Positions 50,937 to 60,149 of a stretch of DNA of 64,000 nt are shown here, in pieces (positions within the stretch are counted from its first letter, which is position 1; each line of letters begins with the position of its first letter). The stretch comes from Lachnospiraceae bacterium (lineage in GTDB: Bacteria; Bacillota; Clostridia; Lachnospirales; Lachnospiraceae). The stretch covers positions 1 to 64,000 of the forward strand of contig JABZIZ010000003.1 in the NCBI GenBank assembly GCA_015258065.1, in the 5' to 3' direction. The notes under the pieces were generated by a model. That model was not told the DNA's origin, made no database searches, and saw only the letters and a list, made by a program, of their open reading frames with translations. The translations under genes and the position numbers were made by a program.

Positions 50937-51623
50937 CTAGGCACGTCGCCTGTCGAGCCTCGTTGAAATCAAAGTACCGATTCCCTGAAACAACTGCACG
51001 AGAAGTACCAGGAGAATCACACTCGGCCATAAAATATTGGGACGATAGCGGTTATAACCATAACGGATTGCAATATCTCCCAGACCGCCCCCTCCGATCA
51101 CCCCGGCCATGGCCGAATAGCCGAGAATCGTTGCAATGGTAATCGTGGCACCGGCAATCAGCGAAATTCTCGCCTCTGTCAGCATCACACGCGTAATGAC
51201 TTGAAAATGACTGGCTCCCGCCGCCTGCGCCGCTTCGATCACTCCATGGTCAACCTCGTTTAGCGAAGACTCCACCATTCTGGCAATCAATGGAGAAGCG
51301 GAAATCACCAACGGCACAATCGTCGCAGTGGAACCATAGGTCTTGTGCACAATCAACATGGTAAGCGGCATCACAATGATCAGCATGATCAGAAAAGGCA
51401 CCGATCGCATAATATTGGTAATCAGTCCCAGAACATGATAAAGCTTCCGATTGGGTCTGATTCCTTCCTGACCACTCACCGCTAGAACGACTCCCCAGGG
51501 AAGTCCCAGCACATAACCGAACAGGGTGGAAACCAACGTCATATAAACCGTCTCCCAAATTCCTGTAAGAATCATGCTTCCTTCTCTGGGAGAAATTTGC
51601 AAAAAGTTCCATAAAGCTTCCAT
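50937..51623 (-). CDS. metI: Methionine ABC transporter permease
   Basis: Permease of 228 residues with five hydrophobic spans; the EAA-loop segment EAAQAAGASHFQVITRVMLTEARISLI contacts MetN. Family features GLPWGVVLAVSG and VIGGGGLGDIAIRYGYNRY near the end are present. Length is normal for MetI. Two bases separate it from the metN stop and it is followed by metQ. Confidence 0.96.
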   Translation of the reverse strand: MEALWNFLQISPREGSMILTGIWETVYMTLVSTLFGYVLGLPWGVVLAVSGQEGIRPNRKLYHVLGLITNIMRSVPFLIMLIIVMPLTMLIVHKTYGSTATIVPLVISASPLIARMVESSLNEVDHGVIEAAQAAGASHFQVITRVMLTEARISLIAGATITIATILGYSAMAGVIGGGGLGDIAIRYGYNRYRPNILWPSVILLVLLVQLFQGIGTLISTRLDRRRA

Positions 51624-51625
51624 AT

Positions 51626-52654
51626 TCAGTCCAGTACCTCCACCGACAGTTCATGATCTTTCAAATACTGTATCTGTCTATCTGCGATCTCACCCTCCTT
51701 AGACAGGGCGAGAATCATATCCCCTCTGGCAACCCCCTGCACGTCCTTTGTATTTGCCTTAAGAATATTCACCGGTTCTCCAAATTGCAGAACCATATTG
51801 GCTACGACCGGCTCATAGGATGAATTCCTGGAAAACACAATTCTAACCTTTCGCCCCGTATGTTTCTCTTCCGTTTTGGAAACCAAGGAGGCTCGGTTCT
51901 CTTTCCATTCTTCCGGATCCCTTCCTTCAATAATCAGTCTCTTGGCGGCATCTGATTTAGGATGGGCAAAGACCTCCTCTACGCTTCCATTCTCCACCAG
52001 CTCCCCGTTTTCCACGATGGCCACGTGGTTACAGATCTCTCTTACCACGCTCATGGAATGAGTAATGATGACGATGGTGATCCCTGTCTTTTGATTGATC
52101 TCTCTGAGTAGTGCAAGGATCTGCTGCGTTGTCTGGGGATCCAGCGCACTGGTTGCCTCATCACAAAGTAGAATCCTGGGATCACAGGCAAGGGCTCTTG
52201 CGATTGCCACTCTCTGTCTCTGTCCACCGGAAAGCTGTGCCGGATAAGCCGACGCCTTCTCTTCCAATCCCACTGTTTTTAACAGTTCCCTGGCTTTCTT
52301 TTTGGCTGCCTGCCCTCCTGTCCCATGGATTTTTAGGGGAAAACAGACATTGGCAAGTACCGTGGACTGCATCATGAGATTGAAATTCTGAAAAATCATC
52401 CCTATCTGCGCCCTTAACTGCCTTAGCTTCCGGTCATCTAACTGTGTGAGGGATATTCCATCCACTTCCACCGATCCGGAAGTTGGTGTTTCTAAAAGGT
52501 TCAAACACCTGACCAGCGTACTCTTCCCCGCACCGGACATTCCGATGATTCCGTAAACATCCCCCGCTTCCACACGAAAGTTGATATTCTTCAGTGCTTC
52601 CACCTCAGCCTCTTTGGTTGAAAAAGTTTTGTATAAATTTTTTACTTCAATCAT
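51626..52654 (-). CDS. metN: Methionine ABC transporter ATP-binding protein
   Basis: ATPase of 342 residues. Walker A GMSGAGKST, Q-loop with QNFNLM, signature LSGGQRQRVAIARAL, Walker B ILLCDEATSALDP and the switch His of TIVIITHSM. The C-terminal 80 residues form the NIL/ACT-like C2 domain that senses methionine (VRIVFSRNSSYEPVVANMVLQF). The start MIEVKNLYK is the family norm; Met at 52660 is also possible. No good ribosome site is visible. The leader holds a promoter but no recognisable SAM riboswitch. Confidence 0.96.
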   Translation of the reverse strand: MIEVKNLYKTFSTKEAEVEALKNINFRVEAGDVYGIIGMSGAGKSTLVRCLNLLETPTSGSVEVDGISLTQLDDRKLRQLRAQIGMIFQNFNLMMQSTVLANVCFPLKIHGTGGQAAKKKARELLKTVGLEEKASAYPAQLSGGQRQRVAIARALACDPRILLCDEATSALDPQTTQQILALLREINQKTGITIVIITHSMSVVREICNHVAIVENGELVENGSVEEVFAHPKSDAAKRLIIEGRDPEEWKENRASLVSKTEEKHTGRKVRIVFSRNSSYEPVVANMVLQFGEPVNILKANTKDVQGVARGDMILALSKEGEIADRQIQYLKDHELSVEVLD

Positions 52655-52766
52655 TGCCATATCATTTTTTTTTGCGAATCGATACCGTCTACCGATTCTC
52701 CTCTCTATCGAAAAATCCTCTCTATTGAAAAACAACCATAACAGTTGCGCTCAACTTGATTTTCCT

Positions 52767-52795
52767 ATCATAAACATCTGCCCTTATTTAGTCAA
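52767..52795 (-). promoter_or_regulatory. Sigma-A promoter for metNIQ
   Basis: Minus-strand TTGACT (52790-52795), 17-bp spacer, TATGAT (52767-52772), followed by a leader of about 105 bases to metN. The -35 begins just past the U-run of the deoD terminator. Confidence 0.7.
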
Positions 52796-52799
52796 TTCC

Positions 52800-52844
52800 A
52801 AAAAAACTGAGGTCTGCTATCGTTTCGTTCGATAGCAGACCTCA
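52800..52844 (-). terminator. Strong terminator after deoD
   Basis: On the minus strand a perfect 15-bp stem (TGAGGTCTGCTATCG / CGATAGCAGACCTCA), 7-base loop, followed by seven T. It closes the ilvN-ilvC-yfhO-leuCD-deoD operon. Confidence 0.95.
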
Positions 52845-52880
52845 AGAATCAAACCGGGATTACTCTCCTAACTAAGAGAC

Positions 52881-53609
52881 TCAGGCTTCCTGCCAAGCCG
52901 TTTCCAAGGCAATTTTCATCATATCCGTAAAGCCCTGTTCCCGCTCGATTGCCGGCAGCGCCTCGTGAGAAAAGATATGATCGGAGATAGACAGGATGGC
53001 AAGTGCTTTTTTGTGATCCGCAATCGCAGTCACATATAAACCGGCTGTTTCCATCTCCACTGCCAATTGATTCATATCACGTAATTTTTCATTGATCTTC
53101 GGATCCGGATAATAAAAGAAGTCGGAGGAATAAACGCTTCCCACCTTGACCGGAATTTTTAACTCGCCAGCGGACTTCACCGCATTCGCCAACATGCCAT
53201 AATCTGCCAGAGGGGCAATGTGTCCATAAAATCCATAAGCGTCCACATAGGCTGAATTCGTACTGGCTCCCATTGCGATCACCACATCCTTTGTATGGAG
53301 TTCCGAAGAAAGGGCCCCCGCACTGCCGATGCGAATAATCGACTCCACGCCGAACTGCGTGTATAATTCGTGTGAATAAATGCCCATGGACGGAATCCCC
53401 ATCCCATGCCCCATCACGGAAATTCTTTTTCCCTTATAAATTCCTGTGTATCCGAGCATATTGCGTACATCGTTGAAGAGAACCGGTTGCTCTAGGAAAC
53501 TCTCCGCTACATATTTGGCGCGCAACGGATCTCCCGGCATCAGGACTACCTTTGCGATATCGGTTCCTTCTTTCAAGGAAATGCTTGCTGATCCAGATTC
53601 TTTTGCCAT
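52881..53609 (-). CDS. deoD: Purine nucleoside phosphorylase, DeoD type
   Basis: Hexameric PNP of 242 residues. MPGDPLRAKYVAE binds phosphate, MGHGMGIPSMGIYSHEL and RIGSAGAL complete the site, and METAGLY near the C-terminal third contacts the nucleoside. ATG at 53609 follows AGGAGG. It is 12 bp after leuD, the last gene of the branched-chain amino acid operon, which is an odd place for a salvage enzyme. A strong terminator follows. Confidence 0.95.
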   Translation of the reverse strand: MAKESGSASISLKEGTDIAKVVLMPGDPLRAKYVAESFLEQPVLFNDVRNMLGYTGIYKGKRISVMGHGMGIPSMGIYSHELYTQFGVESIIRIGSAGALSSELHTKDVVIAMGASTNSAYVDAYGFYGHIAPLADYGMLANAVKSAGELKIPVKVGSVYSSDFFYYPDPKINEKLRDMNQLAVEMETAGLYVTAIADHKKALAILSISDHIFSHEALPAIEREQGFTDMMKIALETAWQEA

Positions 53610-53621
53610 CACTTCATCCTC

Positions 53622-54137
53622 CTAAAGACTGTTTGTTGTGGATTGATTTTGCTTTGCATTGATATAAGGGATCAAGCCTTCCGCATCTATGATTCTCTGC
53701 ATAAAGGGAGGGAAAGCCTGCCCCTGATAGGACTTTCCGGTTGTTTCATCGATAATCAGTCCCGTGTCAAAGTGAATGCGAATCCTGTCTCCTTCCTGAA
53801 TCTGTCTGGAGGCTTCAGGACATTCGATAATCGGCAGGCCGATATTGATGGCATTACGGTAAAAAATTCTGGCAAAGGTTTCTGCAATAATACAGGATAT
53901 ACCCGCAGCCTTAATCGCAATCGGCGCATGCTCTCTGGAGGAACCGCAGCCGAAGTTCTTGTTCGCAACGATGATGTCGCCTGCTTTTACTCTTTTTACA
54001 AAGGTCGGATCCAGGTCTTCCAAACAGTGCCGTGCCAGATGCTGTGGATCGCTGTCTGCCAGATATCGCGCAGGGATAATCACATCCGTGTCAATATTAT
54101 CCCCGTATTTAAAAACGTGCCCGCTTGCCTCTTTCAT
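53622..54137 (-). CDS. leuD: 3-isopropylmalate dehydratase small subunit
   Basis: Small subunit of isopropylmalate isomerase, 171 residues. It binds the substrate and pairs with LeuC. The family motifs ANKNFGCGSSREHAPIAIKAAG and FYRNAINIGLPI are intact. Bacterial-archaeal HacB-like short form. The ATG at 54137 follows GGAGAC, 13 bp after the leuC stop. Confidence 0.95.
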   Translation of the reverse strand: MKEASGHVFKYGDNIDTDVIIPARYLADSDPQHLARHCLEDLDPTFVKRVKAGDIIVANKNFGCGSSREHAPIAIKAAGISCIIAETFARIFYRNAINIGLPIIECPEASRQIQEGDRIRIHFDTGLIIDETTGKSYQGQAFPPFMQRIIDAEGLIPYINAKQNQSTTNSL

Positions 54138-54150
54138 CCCGTCTCCTTTA

Positions 54151-55419
54151 TCATTCCAACTCTGAAGGTTCCGATAGCTTCCCGGTTACGGCACTGGCCG
54201 CTGCAACAGCCGGGGACGCCAGATAGATTTCCGAATCCGTTTCTCCCATCCTGCCGATAAAATTCCGGTTGGTGGTGGAAACGCACCTCTCCCCATGCGC
54301 CAGAATCCCCATATAACCGCCAAGACAGGGACCGCAGGTCGGTGTGGAGACCACAGCTCCCGCCTCGATGAAGGTGGAAAGCAACCCTTCCTTCATGGCC
54401 TGAAGATAGATCTGCTGCGTCGCAGGAATCACGATACAACGCACCCCCTTCTTGACCTTTCTTCCTGAGAGAATCTTTGCGGCTATCCGTAAATCTGAAA
54501 TTCTGCCATTGGTGCAGGAGCCGATCACCACCTGATCGATCGGAATATCTCCAATCTCATCAAACACCCTCGTGTTTTCCGGAAGATGGGGAAAAGAAAC
54601 CGTCGGCTTTAATGTCCCCAGGTCAATTTCAATCTCCTTTTCATAAAGTGCATCCGCATCCGGCAAGAAGACTTCATACGCTCTTCCGGGCGCATGTTCC
54701 TCTACATAGGCTTTCGTCAGATCGTCTACCGGAAAGATCCCATTTTTAGCCCCGGCCTCAATGGCCATATTGGCAATGGTCAAGCGGTCATCCATTGACA
54801 GATACTGTATGCCGTCACCACAAAACTCCATGGATTGATATAAAGCTCCGTCTACACCAATTTCACCAATGACATGCAGAATCACGTCTTTTCCACTGAC
54901 CCACGGATTCGGTTTTCCTCTCAGCTCAATACGAATCGCAGACGGCACCTTGAACCATGCTCTTCCGGTCACCATCCCTGCCGCCATGTCTGTAGAACCG
55001 ATGCCCGTCGAAAAGGCCCCTAAAGCACCATAGGTACAGGTATGAGAATCTGCACCGATGATGCAATCTCCGGGCAGAACCAGTCCCTGTTCCGGAAGCA
55101 GCGCATGCTCAATTCCCATGGTTCCTACATCAAAGAAATGCGTAAGCTCCTGTTGTTTTGCAAAATTTCTACAGCATTTACAGTTTTCCGCCGAAGCGAT
55201 GTCTTTCGCCGGAACAAAGTGATCGAGTACGATGGCAATCTTATCCTTGTCAAACACACTTTTATCCTGAAGCTTCTCCATCACTTTGATTGCAACCGGT
55301 GAGGTAATGTCATTCCCCAGTACAAAATCCAGTTGGGCTTCGATCAACTCTCCCGCATGTACCTGAGAAAGACCTGCATGTTCGGCCAGAATTTTCTGGC
55401 TCATCGTCATTCCGCTCAT
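54151..55419 (-). CDS. leuC: 3-isopropylmalate dehydratase large subunit
   Basis: Aconitase-like [4Fe-4S] enzyme of 422 residues in leucine synthesis. Cluster cysteines: GSCTNGRISDL and PTCGPCLGGYMG, plus DSHTCTYGALGAFSTGIGSTD for substrate. It is the shorter archaeal/Clostridia-type LeuC. The ATG at 55419 follows AGAGGAAC and overlaps the yfhO stop (ATGA). The product works with LeuD, encoded next. Confidence 0.96.
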   Translation of the reverse strand: MSGMTMSQKILAEHAGLSQVHAGELIEAQLDFVLGNDITSPVAIKVMEKLQDKSVFDKDKIAIVLDHFVPAKDIASAENCKCCRNFAKQQELTHFFDVGTMGIEHALLPEQGLVLPGDCIIGADSHTCTYGALGAFSTGIGSTDMAAGMVTGRAWFKVPSAIRIELRGKPNPWVSGKDVILHVIGEIGVDGALYQSMEFCGDGIQYLSMDDRLTIANMAIEAGAKNGIFPVDDLTKAYVEEHAPGRAYEVFLPDADALYEKEIEIDLGTLKPTVSFPHLPENTRVFDEIGDIPIDQVVIGSCTNGRISDLRIAAKILSGRKVKKGVRCIVIPATQQIYLQAMKEGLLSTFIEAGAVVSTPTCGPCLGGYMGILAHGERCVSTTNRNFIGRMGETDSEIYLASPAVAAASAVTGKLSEPSELE

Positions 55420-57965
55420 CTTGTTCCTCTTTCTCTTTTCTTTTCTACCTTACAAAAAACACCGTACAGGATCGCAAACAGGATGCCGGACAAAGAGGCG
55501 ACCAGCCCTGCTCGCAAGTAAGGCGGCTGGTACAAAGCGGTGATTTCATGGATGCCTTTTGGCACATCCACCGCCATCATCCCATAGTCTGCCGTCAAAA
55601 CAGTTCCCTCCCTGCCATCCACGTAGACCTTCCAGCCTGCCAGGTTCGGAACAGAAAAATAGACTAGACTTCGATTTTCCAAATTAGAAGTGGTTGCCTG
55701 AAAACCTCCTCCATAGGAGGAAAACGTTTTCTCTTTACCGGAACCGGTTTTGATCGAAATTCGTTTCTCATGAATGGTTCGAAAGGAGGTACAGGAAGTC
55801 GCTGCCCGGTTGCGACATTCCTCATCAAATTCATCGTCAGAGGTAATCGCCGTCATATCGGAGGCACCGGCATGAATCATCTTCTCCGTATATTTTTTCG
55901 GCGTGTCGTCCGGCAGGATCAGGGCATTGACCAGTGCCCGATCGGTCTGATTTTTATCCAACTTATCAAATTCCGACTCATAAATATACTGACGGAATAC
56001 AAATCCCATTGGAATAAAATTCTTATTTTCAAAATAGCGGAATCCGTGTTTCCGATCTCTCGCCTGGTTCACCAGTTCTTCTGTTTCTCCCGTATCCCTC
56101 TGGATTTCGGTAAAGCCGTAGGTGCCCATTCCTTTCCCGTATTCCCCATCGGAACTGATGATGTGATTCCAGAGATAGTACTTCTCAGACAAAATTGCCC
56201 GAAGCCCCTCCCCTCGAAGAGGTGGATTGGATTCCACGGTCCTTGTAAATCCGATGGTTCCGCTATAGAAGTTAAAAATCTCAGCGGGAACGGTGGAAAG
56301 AAAACAGTGAATGGTGGGCATTCCCCATACCATCTCATAATTGGTGGCAGAACCTTCCGTTTCCACCCGGTAAAAAACATTCGAATCAAGTGTGTCCGGC
56401 TTGGAATCCAACATCTGTTGTTTCCACATTTGCATCCCGTAATGATTCACCAAAGACATGCCGTTGATCAACATGATCATCGTTGCCGCCAAAGAAGAAA
56501 GGCAGGTTAAGAGAAGGCCTATGCGCAGTCTCCTTTTTCTGCTTCTTACCAACAGGCAGAGGAGAATCAGACCTACGTACATGCAGGCCGTGGCAATTGC
56601 GTTCCGGATAAAATAATCCTTATTTTCGGAAATCTGGAAGAATACGATCTTACCGCTTTCATCCCTAGTCGGAAGACAGTAGATGACGAGCATCAGGGTG
56701 AACAAAAGAGTCGATATCAACGTTCCTGTCCGGAAGTTCGTCAAATCCTCCTTTTCAAATTCCCTGACCGTAACAAGCGCCATAAAGAGAATCGGCATAA
56801 AGTACCACCTGGCATAGTACCAGGAATTAAAAAGCGAAAAAACGGAATTTAGCACAGGCACCAATGCAATGAGGAGGCAGGTCCAAAGCAATGTTTTGAT
56901 CCAGTTCTTCCTTCCTTGATAGGCGCGGAAGAAGGAAAGAACGCCCGACAGCCCGAAGAAAGGAAGAAAGACCGCTAAGGAAGCATTTTTTACCGTCGCA
57001 TCATATAGAATCGTGCCCTTCCCGATGATATCCGACACCATCACCATACTCTTCAGAATATCCAGGTACATCAGGGCGCTGGGATAAACGATCATATCAT
57101 AGCCCAGCACCACGTTTTCCAGTCTTGTATTTCCTGCAATGCCGGAGAGCGCAAGCATCAGGAAAAGTGCGGCAATCAGCACCCCGATGATCCCTCCGGA
57201 AAGGGCTCTTACGATCATCGAGAGAAGGGTGCGCCAATGTCTTCCCCTTGCATAGCGAATCACAGCATAGAGCAAAAGAAATACCACCATGCCGAAGAAA
57301 AAGTAATAATTGATGATCGCCAAAAGACTAACGCAAAGAGTGAACCGCAGCCACCTCGTATATCCATGTGAAATGGGAGAAGCTTCTCCTCCGGTGTCCA
57401 GTTCCATCAAAGAATCGAAAGTAAGAAGGAGGAGTGGAAAAAAAGCAACGGCATCCGTAAAATGATTGAAGACAATATTACAACCGTTGAATCCGGAGAA
57501 AGCATAAAGAAAACCGCCGATCCGCGCAGAGAGATCTTTGATCTTGTACGTTCGAAAATACAAATACGCCGTGGTCGCACAAGTTGCGTACTTCAGCGCC
57601 ATCAGAAAAGGCATCAGATAGGGAACTGCAGATTCCGGAAAAGGTATCGTCAGCCAGAAAAAGGGGCTGCCCATCAGGTAAAAAGAAAGGTCGCCGATCA
57701 GCGTTCCCCCCAGGTCCAGGTTCCAGTTCCAAAAAACTTCTCCGCTTCTGACTGCACGATGTGCCAGTACATAAAACGGGACCTGCTGTACGTTATAGTC
57801 GCCATACAGGAAAAAAAGGCCGTGGTTAATCACCAGAATAGGCAGCACGGCAATCACATAAATCAGGAACCCGGTCAGGAACATCATCAGTGGCGCAGGA
57901 AACCTGCGCCACCTTTCTCCCGGTATGGATGTTTCCTCCAACTTAGTTGTTGATAAGTTTATCAT
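55416..57965 (-). CDS. YfhO family membrane protein
   Basis: A polytopic protein of 849 residues. Some 12 to 13 hydrophobic spans fill residues about 25-510, followed by a large extracytoplasmic domain and a last span near 815. The N-terminal FLYGDYNVQQVPFY and GGFLYAFSGFN fit the YfhO family (GT-C-like fold; in B. subtilis and Listeria these glycosylate lipoteichoic acid or related polymers). ATG 57965 follows GGAG and overlaps ilvC by 23 bases; the longer frame is rejected. Its stop overlaps leuC. A glycosyltransferase-like gene between ilvC and leuC is unusual and has no obvious metabolic link. Confidence 0.85.
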   Translation of the reverse strand: MINLSTTKLEETSIPGERWRRFPAPLMMFLTGFLIYVIAVLPILVINHGLFFLYGDYNVQQVPFYVLAHRAVRSGEVFWNWNLDLGGTLIGDLSFYLMGSPFFWLTIPFPESAVPYLMPFLMALKYATCATTAYLYFRTYKIKDLSARIGGFLYAFSGFNGCNIVFNHFTDAVAFFPLLLLTFDSLMELDTGGEASPISHGYTRWLRFTLCVSLLAIINYYFFFGMVVFLLLYAVIRYARGRHWRTLLSMIVRALSGGIIGVLIAALFLMLALSGIAGNTRLENVVLGYDMIVYPSALMYLDILKSMVMVSDIIGKGTILYDATVKNASLAVFLPFFGLSGVLSFFRAYQGRKNWIKTLLWTCLLIALVPVLNSVFSLFNSWYYARWYFMPILFMALVTVREFEKEDLTNFRTGTLISTLLFTLMLVIYCLPTRDESGKIVFFQISENKDYFIRNAIATACMYVGLILLCLLVRSRKRRLRIGLLLTCLSSLAATMIMLINGMSLVNHYGMQMWKQQMLDSKPDTLDSNVFYRVETEGSATNYEMVWGMPTIHCFLSTVPAEIFNFYSGTIGFTRTVESNPPLRGEGLRAILSEKYYLWNHIISSDGEYGKGMGTYGFTEIQRDTGETEELVNQARDRKHGFRYFENKNFIPMGFVFRQYIYESEFDKLDKNQTDRALVNALILPDDTPKKYTEKMIHAGASDMTAITSDDEFDEECRNRAATSCTSFRTIHEKRISIKTGSGKEKTFSSYGGGFQATTSNLENRSLVYFSVPNLAGWKVYVDGREGTVLTADYGMMAVDVPKGIHEITALYQPPYLRAGLVASLSGILFAILYGVFCKVEKKRERGTR

Positions 57966-58968
57966 CCTCACTCCAGCTGTACATTTTACGAATCTCTTCG
58001 CCAACTTTTTCCGACGGATGCTCGGAAGCCAGCTTACGCATCGCCTTAAAGTGCACCTGTCCACCTGCCTGAGACATATCTAACAGGAATTCCTTCGCAA
58101 AAGTTCCATCCTGAATATCGGACAGGATCTTTTTCATTGTTTTCTTGGTTTCCGCAGTAATCAACTTCGGGCCGGATACATAATCTCCATACTCTGCTGT
58201 ATTGGAGATAGAATAACGCATTCCGGCAAAACCGGATTGGTAAATCAGGTCCACAATCAGCTTCATCTCGTGAATGCATTCGAAATAGGCATTTCTGGGA
58301 TCATAGCCTGCCTCGCAGAGCGTTTCAAAGCCGGCCTGCATCAGAGCGCAAACACCGCCACAAAGTACGGCCTGCTCGCCGAAGAGATCGGTCTCCGTTT
58401 CCGTACGGAAGGTGGTTTCCAGAATACCCGCACGAGCGCCTCCGATGCCTGCGCCGTAAGCAAGAGCCAGATCCAGTGCCTTTCCGGTTGCATCCTGTTC
58501 CACTGCAACCAGCATCGGCACCCCCCTACCTGCTTCAAATTCGCTCCGAACCGTGTGTCCGGGTGCCTTCGGTGCAATCATGGTCACATCCACATCTGCA
58601 GGTGCCTTGATCAAACCAAAATGCACATTGAAGCCATGGGCGAACATCAGCATGTCACCTGCTTTCAAATTGGGCTCAATATCCTGGTGATACATGGCCG
58701 CCTGCTTCTCGTCATTGATCAAAATCATGATGATATCCGCCCACTTGGCAGCCTCTGCATTGGTTTTTACGGTCAGACCCTGCGCTCTGGCCTTTTCTGC
58801 CGACTTCGATCCCTCATATAAGCCGATACAAACCTCACAGCCGGAATCCTTCAGATTCAGCCCATGCGCATGTCCTTGGGAACCGTAACCGATCACCGCA
58901 ATTTTTTTCCCTTCCAACAAGGATAAATTGCAATCCTCCTGATAAAAAATTTTAGCCTCTGATGACAT
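57943..58968 (-). CDS. ilvC: Ketol-acid reductoisomerase (class I)
   Basis: NADPH-dependent, Mg-dependent second step of valine/isoleucine synthesis; 341 residues. GYGSQGHAHGLNLKDSG is the Rossmann loop, ETETDLFGEQAVLCGG contributes metal-binding Asp and Glu, and HEMKLIVDLIYQSGFAGMR is the C-terminal knot region. Class I (short) form. ATG 58968 has GGAGG upstream, preferred to the in-frame ATG 15 bases further up. It follows ilvN (copy 1) by 78 bases. Confidence 0.97.
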   Translation of the reverse strand: MSSEAKIFYQEDCNLSLLEGKKIAVIGYGSQGHAHGLNLKDSGCEVCIGLYEGSKSAEKARAQGLTVKTNAEAAKWADIIMILINDEKQAAMYHQDIEPNLKAGDMLMFAHGFNVHFGLIKAPADVDVTMIAPKAPGHTVRSEFEAGRGVPMLVAVEQDATGKALDLALAYGAGIGGARAGILETTFRTETETDLFGEQAVLCGGVCALMQAGFETLCEAGYDPRNAYFECIHEMKLIVDLIYQSGFAGMRYSISNTAEYGDYVSGPKLITAETKKTMKKILSDIQDGTFAKEFLLDMSQAGGQVHFKAMRKLASEHPSEKVGEEIRKMYSWSEDDKLINN

Positions 58969-59046
58969 CTGTTTTACCTCCATGCAAAAATAAAATAATT
59001 TTGAATTCTTTAGGGATTGCCGGGAAACACCCTTCTGATCGCAGCG

Positions 59047-59544
59047 TCAGAAATATACCACTTCGTCCATTCCGCGGAAGAGTCCGGCTACGCCAGTCCT
59101 GGCAAGCTCCAAGATTTCATATCCTTCAAGAAGACCGAGAAAAGCGTCAATCTTAGATGTATTTCCGGTAATTTCAATGATCAGGGATCCCGTCCCCACA
59201 TCGACAATGGTGCCGCGAAATACATTGGTCAGAGAAATCAGGTTCACCCGGTCCGCTGCCCCGGCCTTCACCTTAATCATCGCCAATTCCCGGAACACAC
59301 TGCGATCCGGTTTCAACTCTTTGATGTCTCTGACATCCACCAGTTTCGAAACCTGCTTCTCAATCTGTTCCAGAATATTATCCTCACCCGAGGCAACAAT
59401 GGTAATACGGGTAAATCTGGGATCCGCCGTTACACCGGCTGTGATGCTCTCAATATTGTATCCGCGTCTGGCAAAGAGGCCTGAAATACGACTGAGCACA
59501 CCTGCAGTATTGTCTACAAGAATTTGAAACGCTTTTTCTTTCAT
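59047..59544 (-). CDS. ilvN: Acetolactate synthase small (regulatory) subunit, copy 1
   Basis: A 165-residue ACT-domain regulator of IlvB. The N-terminal ACT ILVDNTAGVLSRISGLFARRGYNIESI and RITIVASGEDNILEQIEKQVSKL, and the C-terminal part with GTGSLIIEITGN, are complete. The ATG at 59544 has GAGGG close upstream; a promoter lies 50 bp further up. Directly upstream of ilvC, so this copy starts the ilvN-ilvC-yfhO-leuCD-deoD operon, while a homologue is paired with ilvB. The two copies clearly differ in sequence. Confidence 0.93.
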   Translation of the reverse strand: MKEKAFQILVDNTAGVLSRISGLFARRGYNIESITAGVTADPRFTRITIVASGEDNILEQIEKQVSKLVDVRDIKELKPDRSVFRELAMIKVKAGAADRVNLISLTNVFRGTIVDVGTGSLIIEITGNTSKIDAFLGLLEGYEILELARTGVAGLFRGMDEVVYF

Positions 59545-59572
59545 ATTCCCTCTTCTCATAAAAGACCTGTTC

Positions 59573-59600
59573 AGTATACCATGCGATATGGTTCCGTCAA
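59573..59600 (-). promoter_or_regulatory. Sigma-A promoter for ilvN-ilvC-yfhO-leuCD-deoD
   Basis: Minus-strand TTGACG (59595-59600), 16-bp spacer, TATACT (59573-59578), giving a very short leader before ilvN copy 1. No T-box or attenuator fits in that leader. Confidence 0.75.
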
Positions 59601-59639
59601 GGTTACAAAATTCACGAATCCTCCGGAGCGATTTTCACC

Positions 59640-60137
59640 TTACACCGGCTTTCCTTCGCTTTCCTTGCATTTTTGAAGCGCCACCACCCCGGTTCTTGCC
59701 ACTTCCACGATGGAAACACTGCGGAACATCTCCAAAAACAACTCTACCCTCTCCGAAGTGTCACAGATTTGAATTAACATCATGCTCTTCGACATATCCA
59801 CAATCCTTGCCTGCATAATGTCGCAGTTCTCCATGATGTCCCTGCGATTGGACCGGTTATACTTGACTTTCAGAAGCATCAGTTCTCTGTTGATGGCACT
59901 GCCAGACGAGAAGGTCTTGACCTTGATAATGTCCAGTTTTTTATTGAGCTGCTTCTCAATCTGCTCTATGGTATGCTCATCTCCATTCGATACAATGGTC
60001 ATGCAGGAAATATCTCTGTCCTTTGTTTCTCCCACCACCAGCGAATTGATATTAAAATTCCGTCTGGTAAAAAGACCTGCTACCTTCATGAGTACGCCGG
60101 CTCTGTTTTCTACTAACAGTGAATAAATCCGTTTCAT
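59640..60137 (-). CDS. ilvN: Acetolactate synthase small subunit, copy 2
   Basis: Another 165-residue ACT regulatory subunit. RIYSLLVENRAGVLMKVAGLFTRRNFNINSL, CMTIVSNGDEHTIEQIEKQLNKKLD and the C-terminal SVSIVEVARTGVVAL mark the family. It begins 12 bases after the ilvB stop, the usual position of a partner small subunit. Protein differs considerably from copy 1, so the pair is not a recent duplication. It may form a distinct holoenzyme with the same IlvB. Confidence 0.93.
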   Translation of the reverse strand: MKRIYSLLVENRAGVLMKVAGLFTRRNFNINSLVVGETKDRDISCMTIVSNGDEHTIEQIEKQLNKKLDIIKVKTFSSGSAINRELMLLKVKYNRSNRRDIMENCDIMQARIVDMSKSMMLIQICDTSERVELFLEMFRSVSIVEVARTGVVALQKCKESEGKPV

Positions 60138-60149
60138 AATCCACCTTCC

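Noticed and set aside
59560..59640. Terminator between ilvN copy 2 and the copy 1 promoter
   Set aside because: The only symmetric sequence (CTCCGGAG) has no loop and no T-run; read-through from ilvB into the second operon remains possible.
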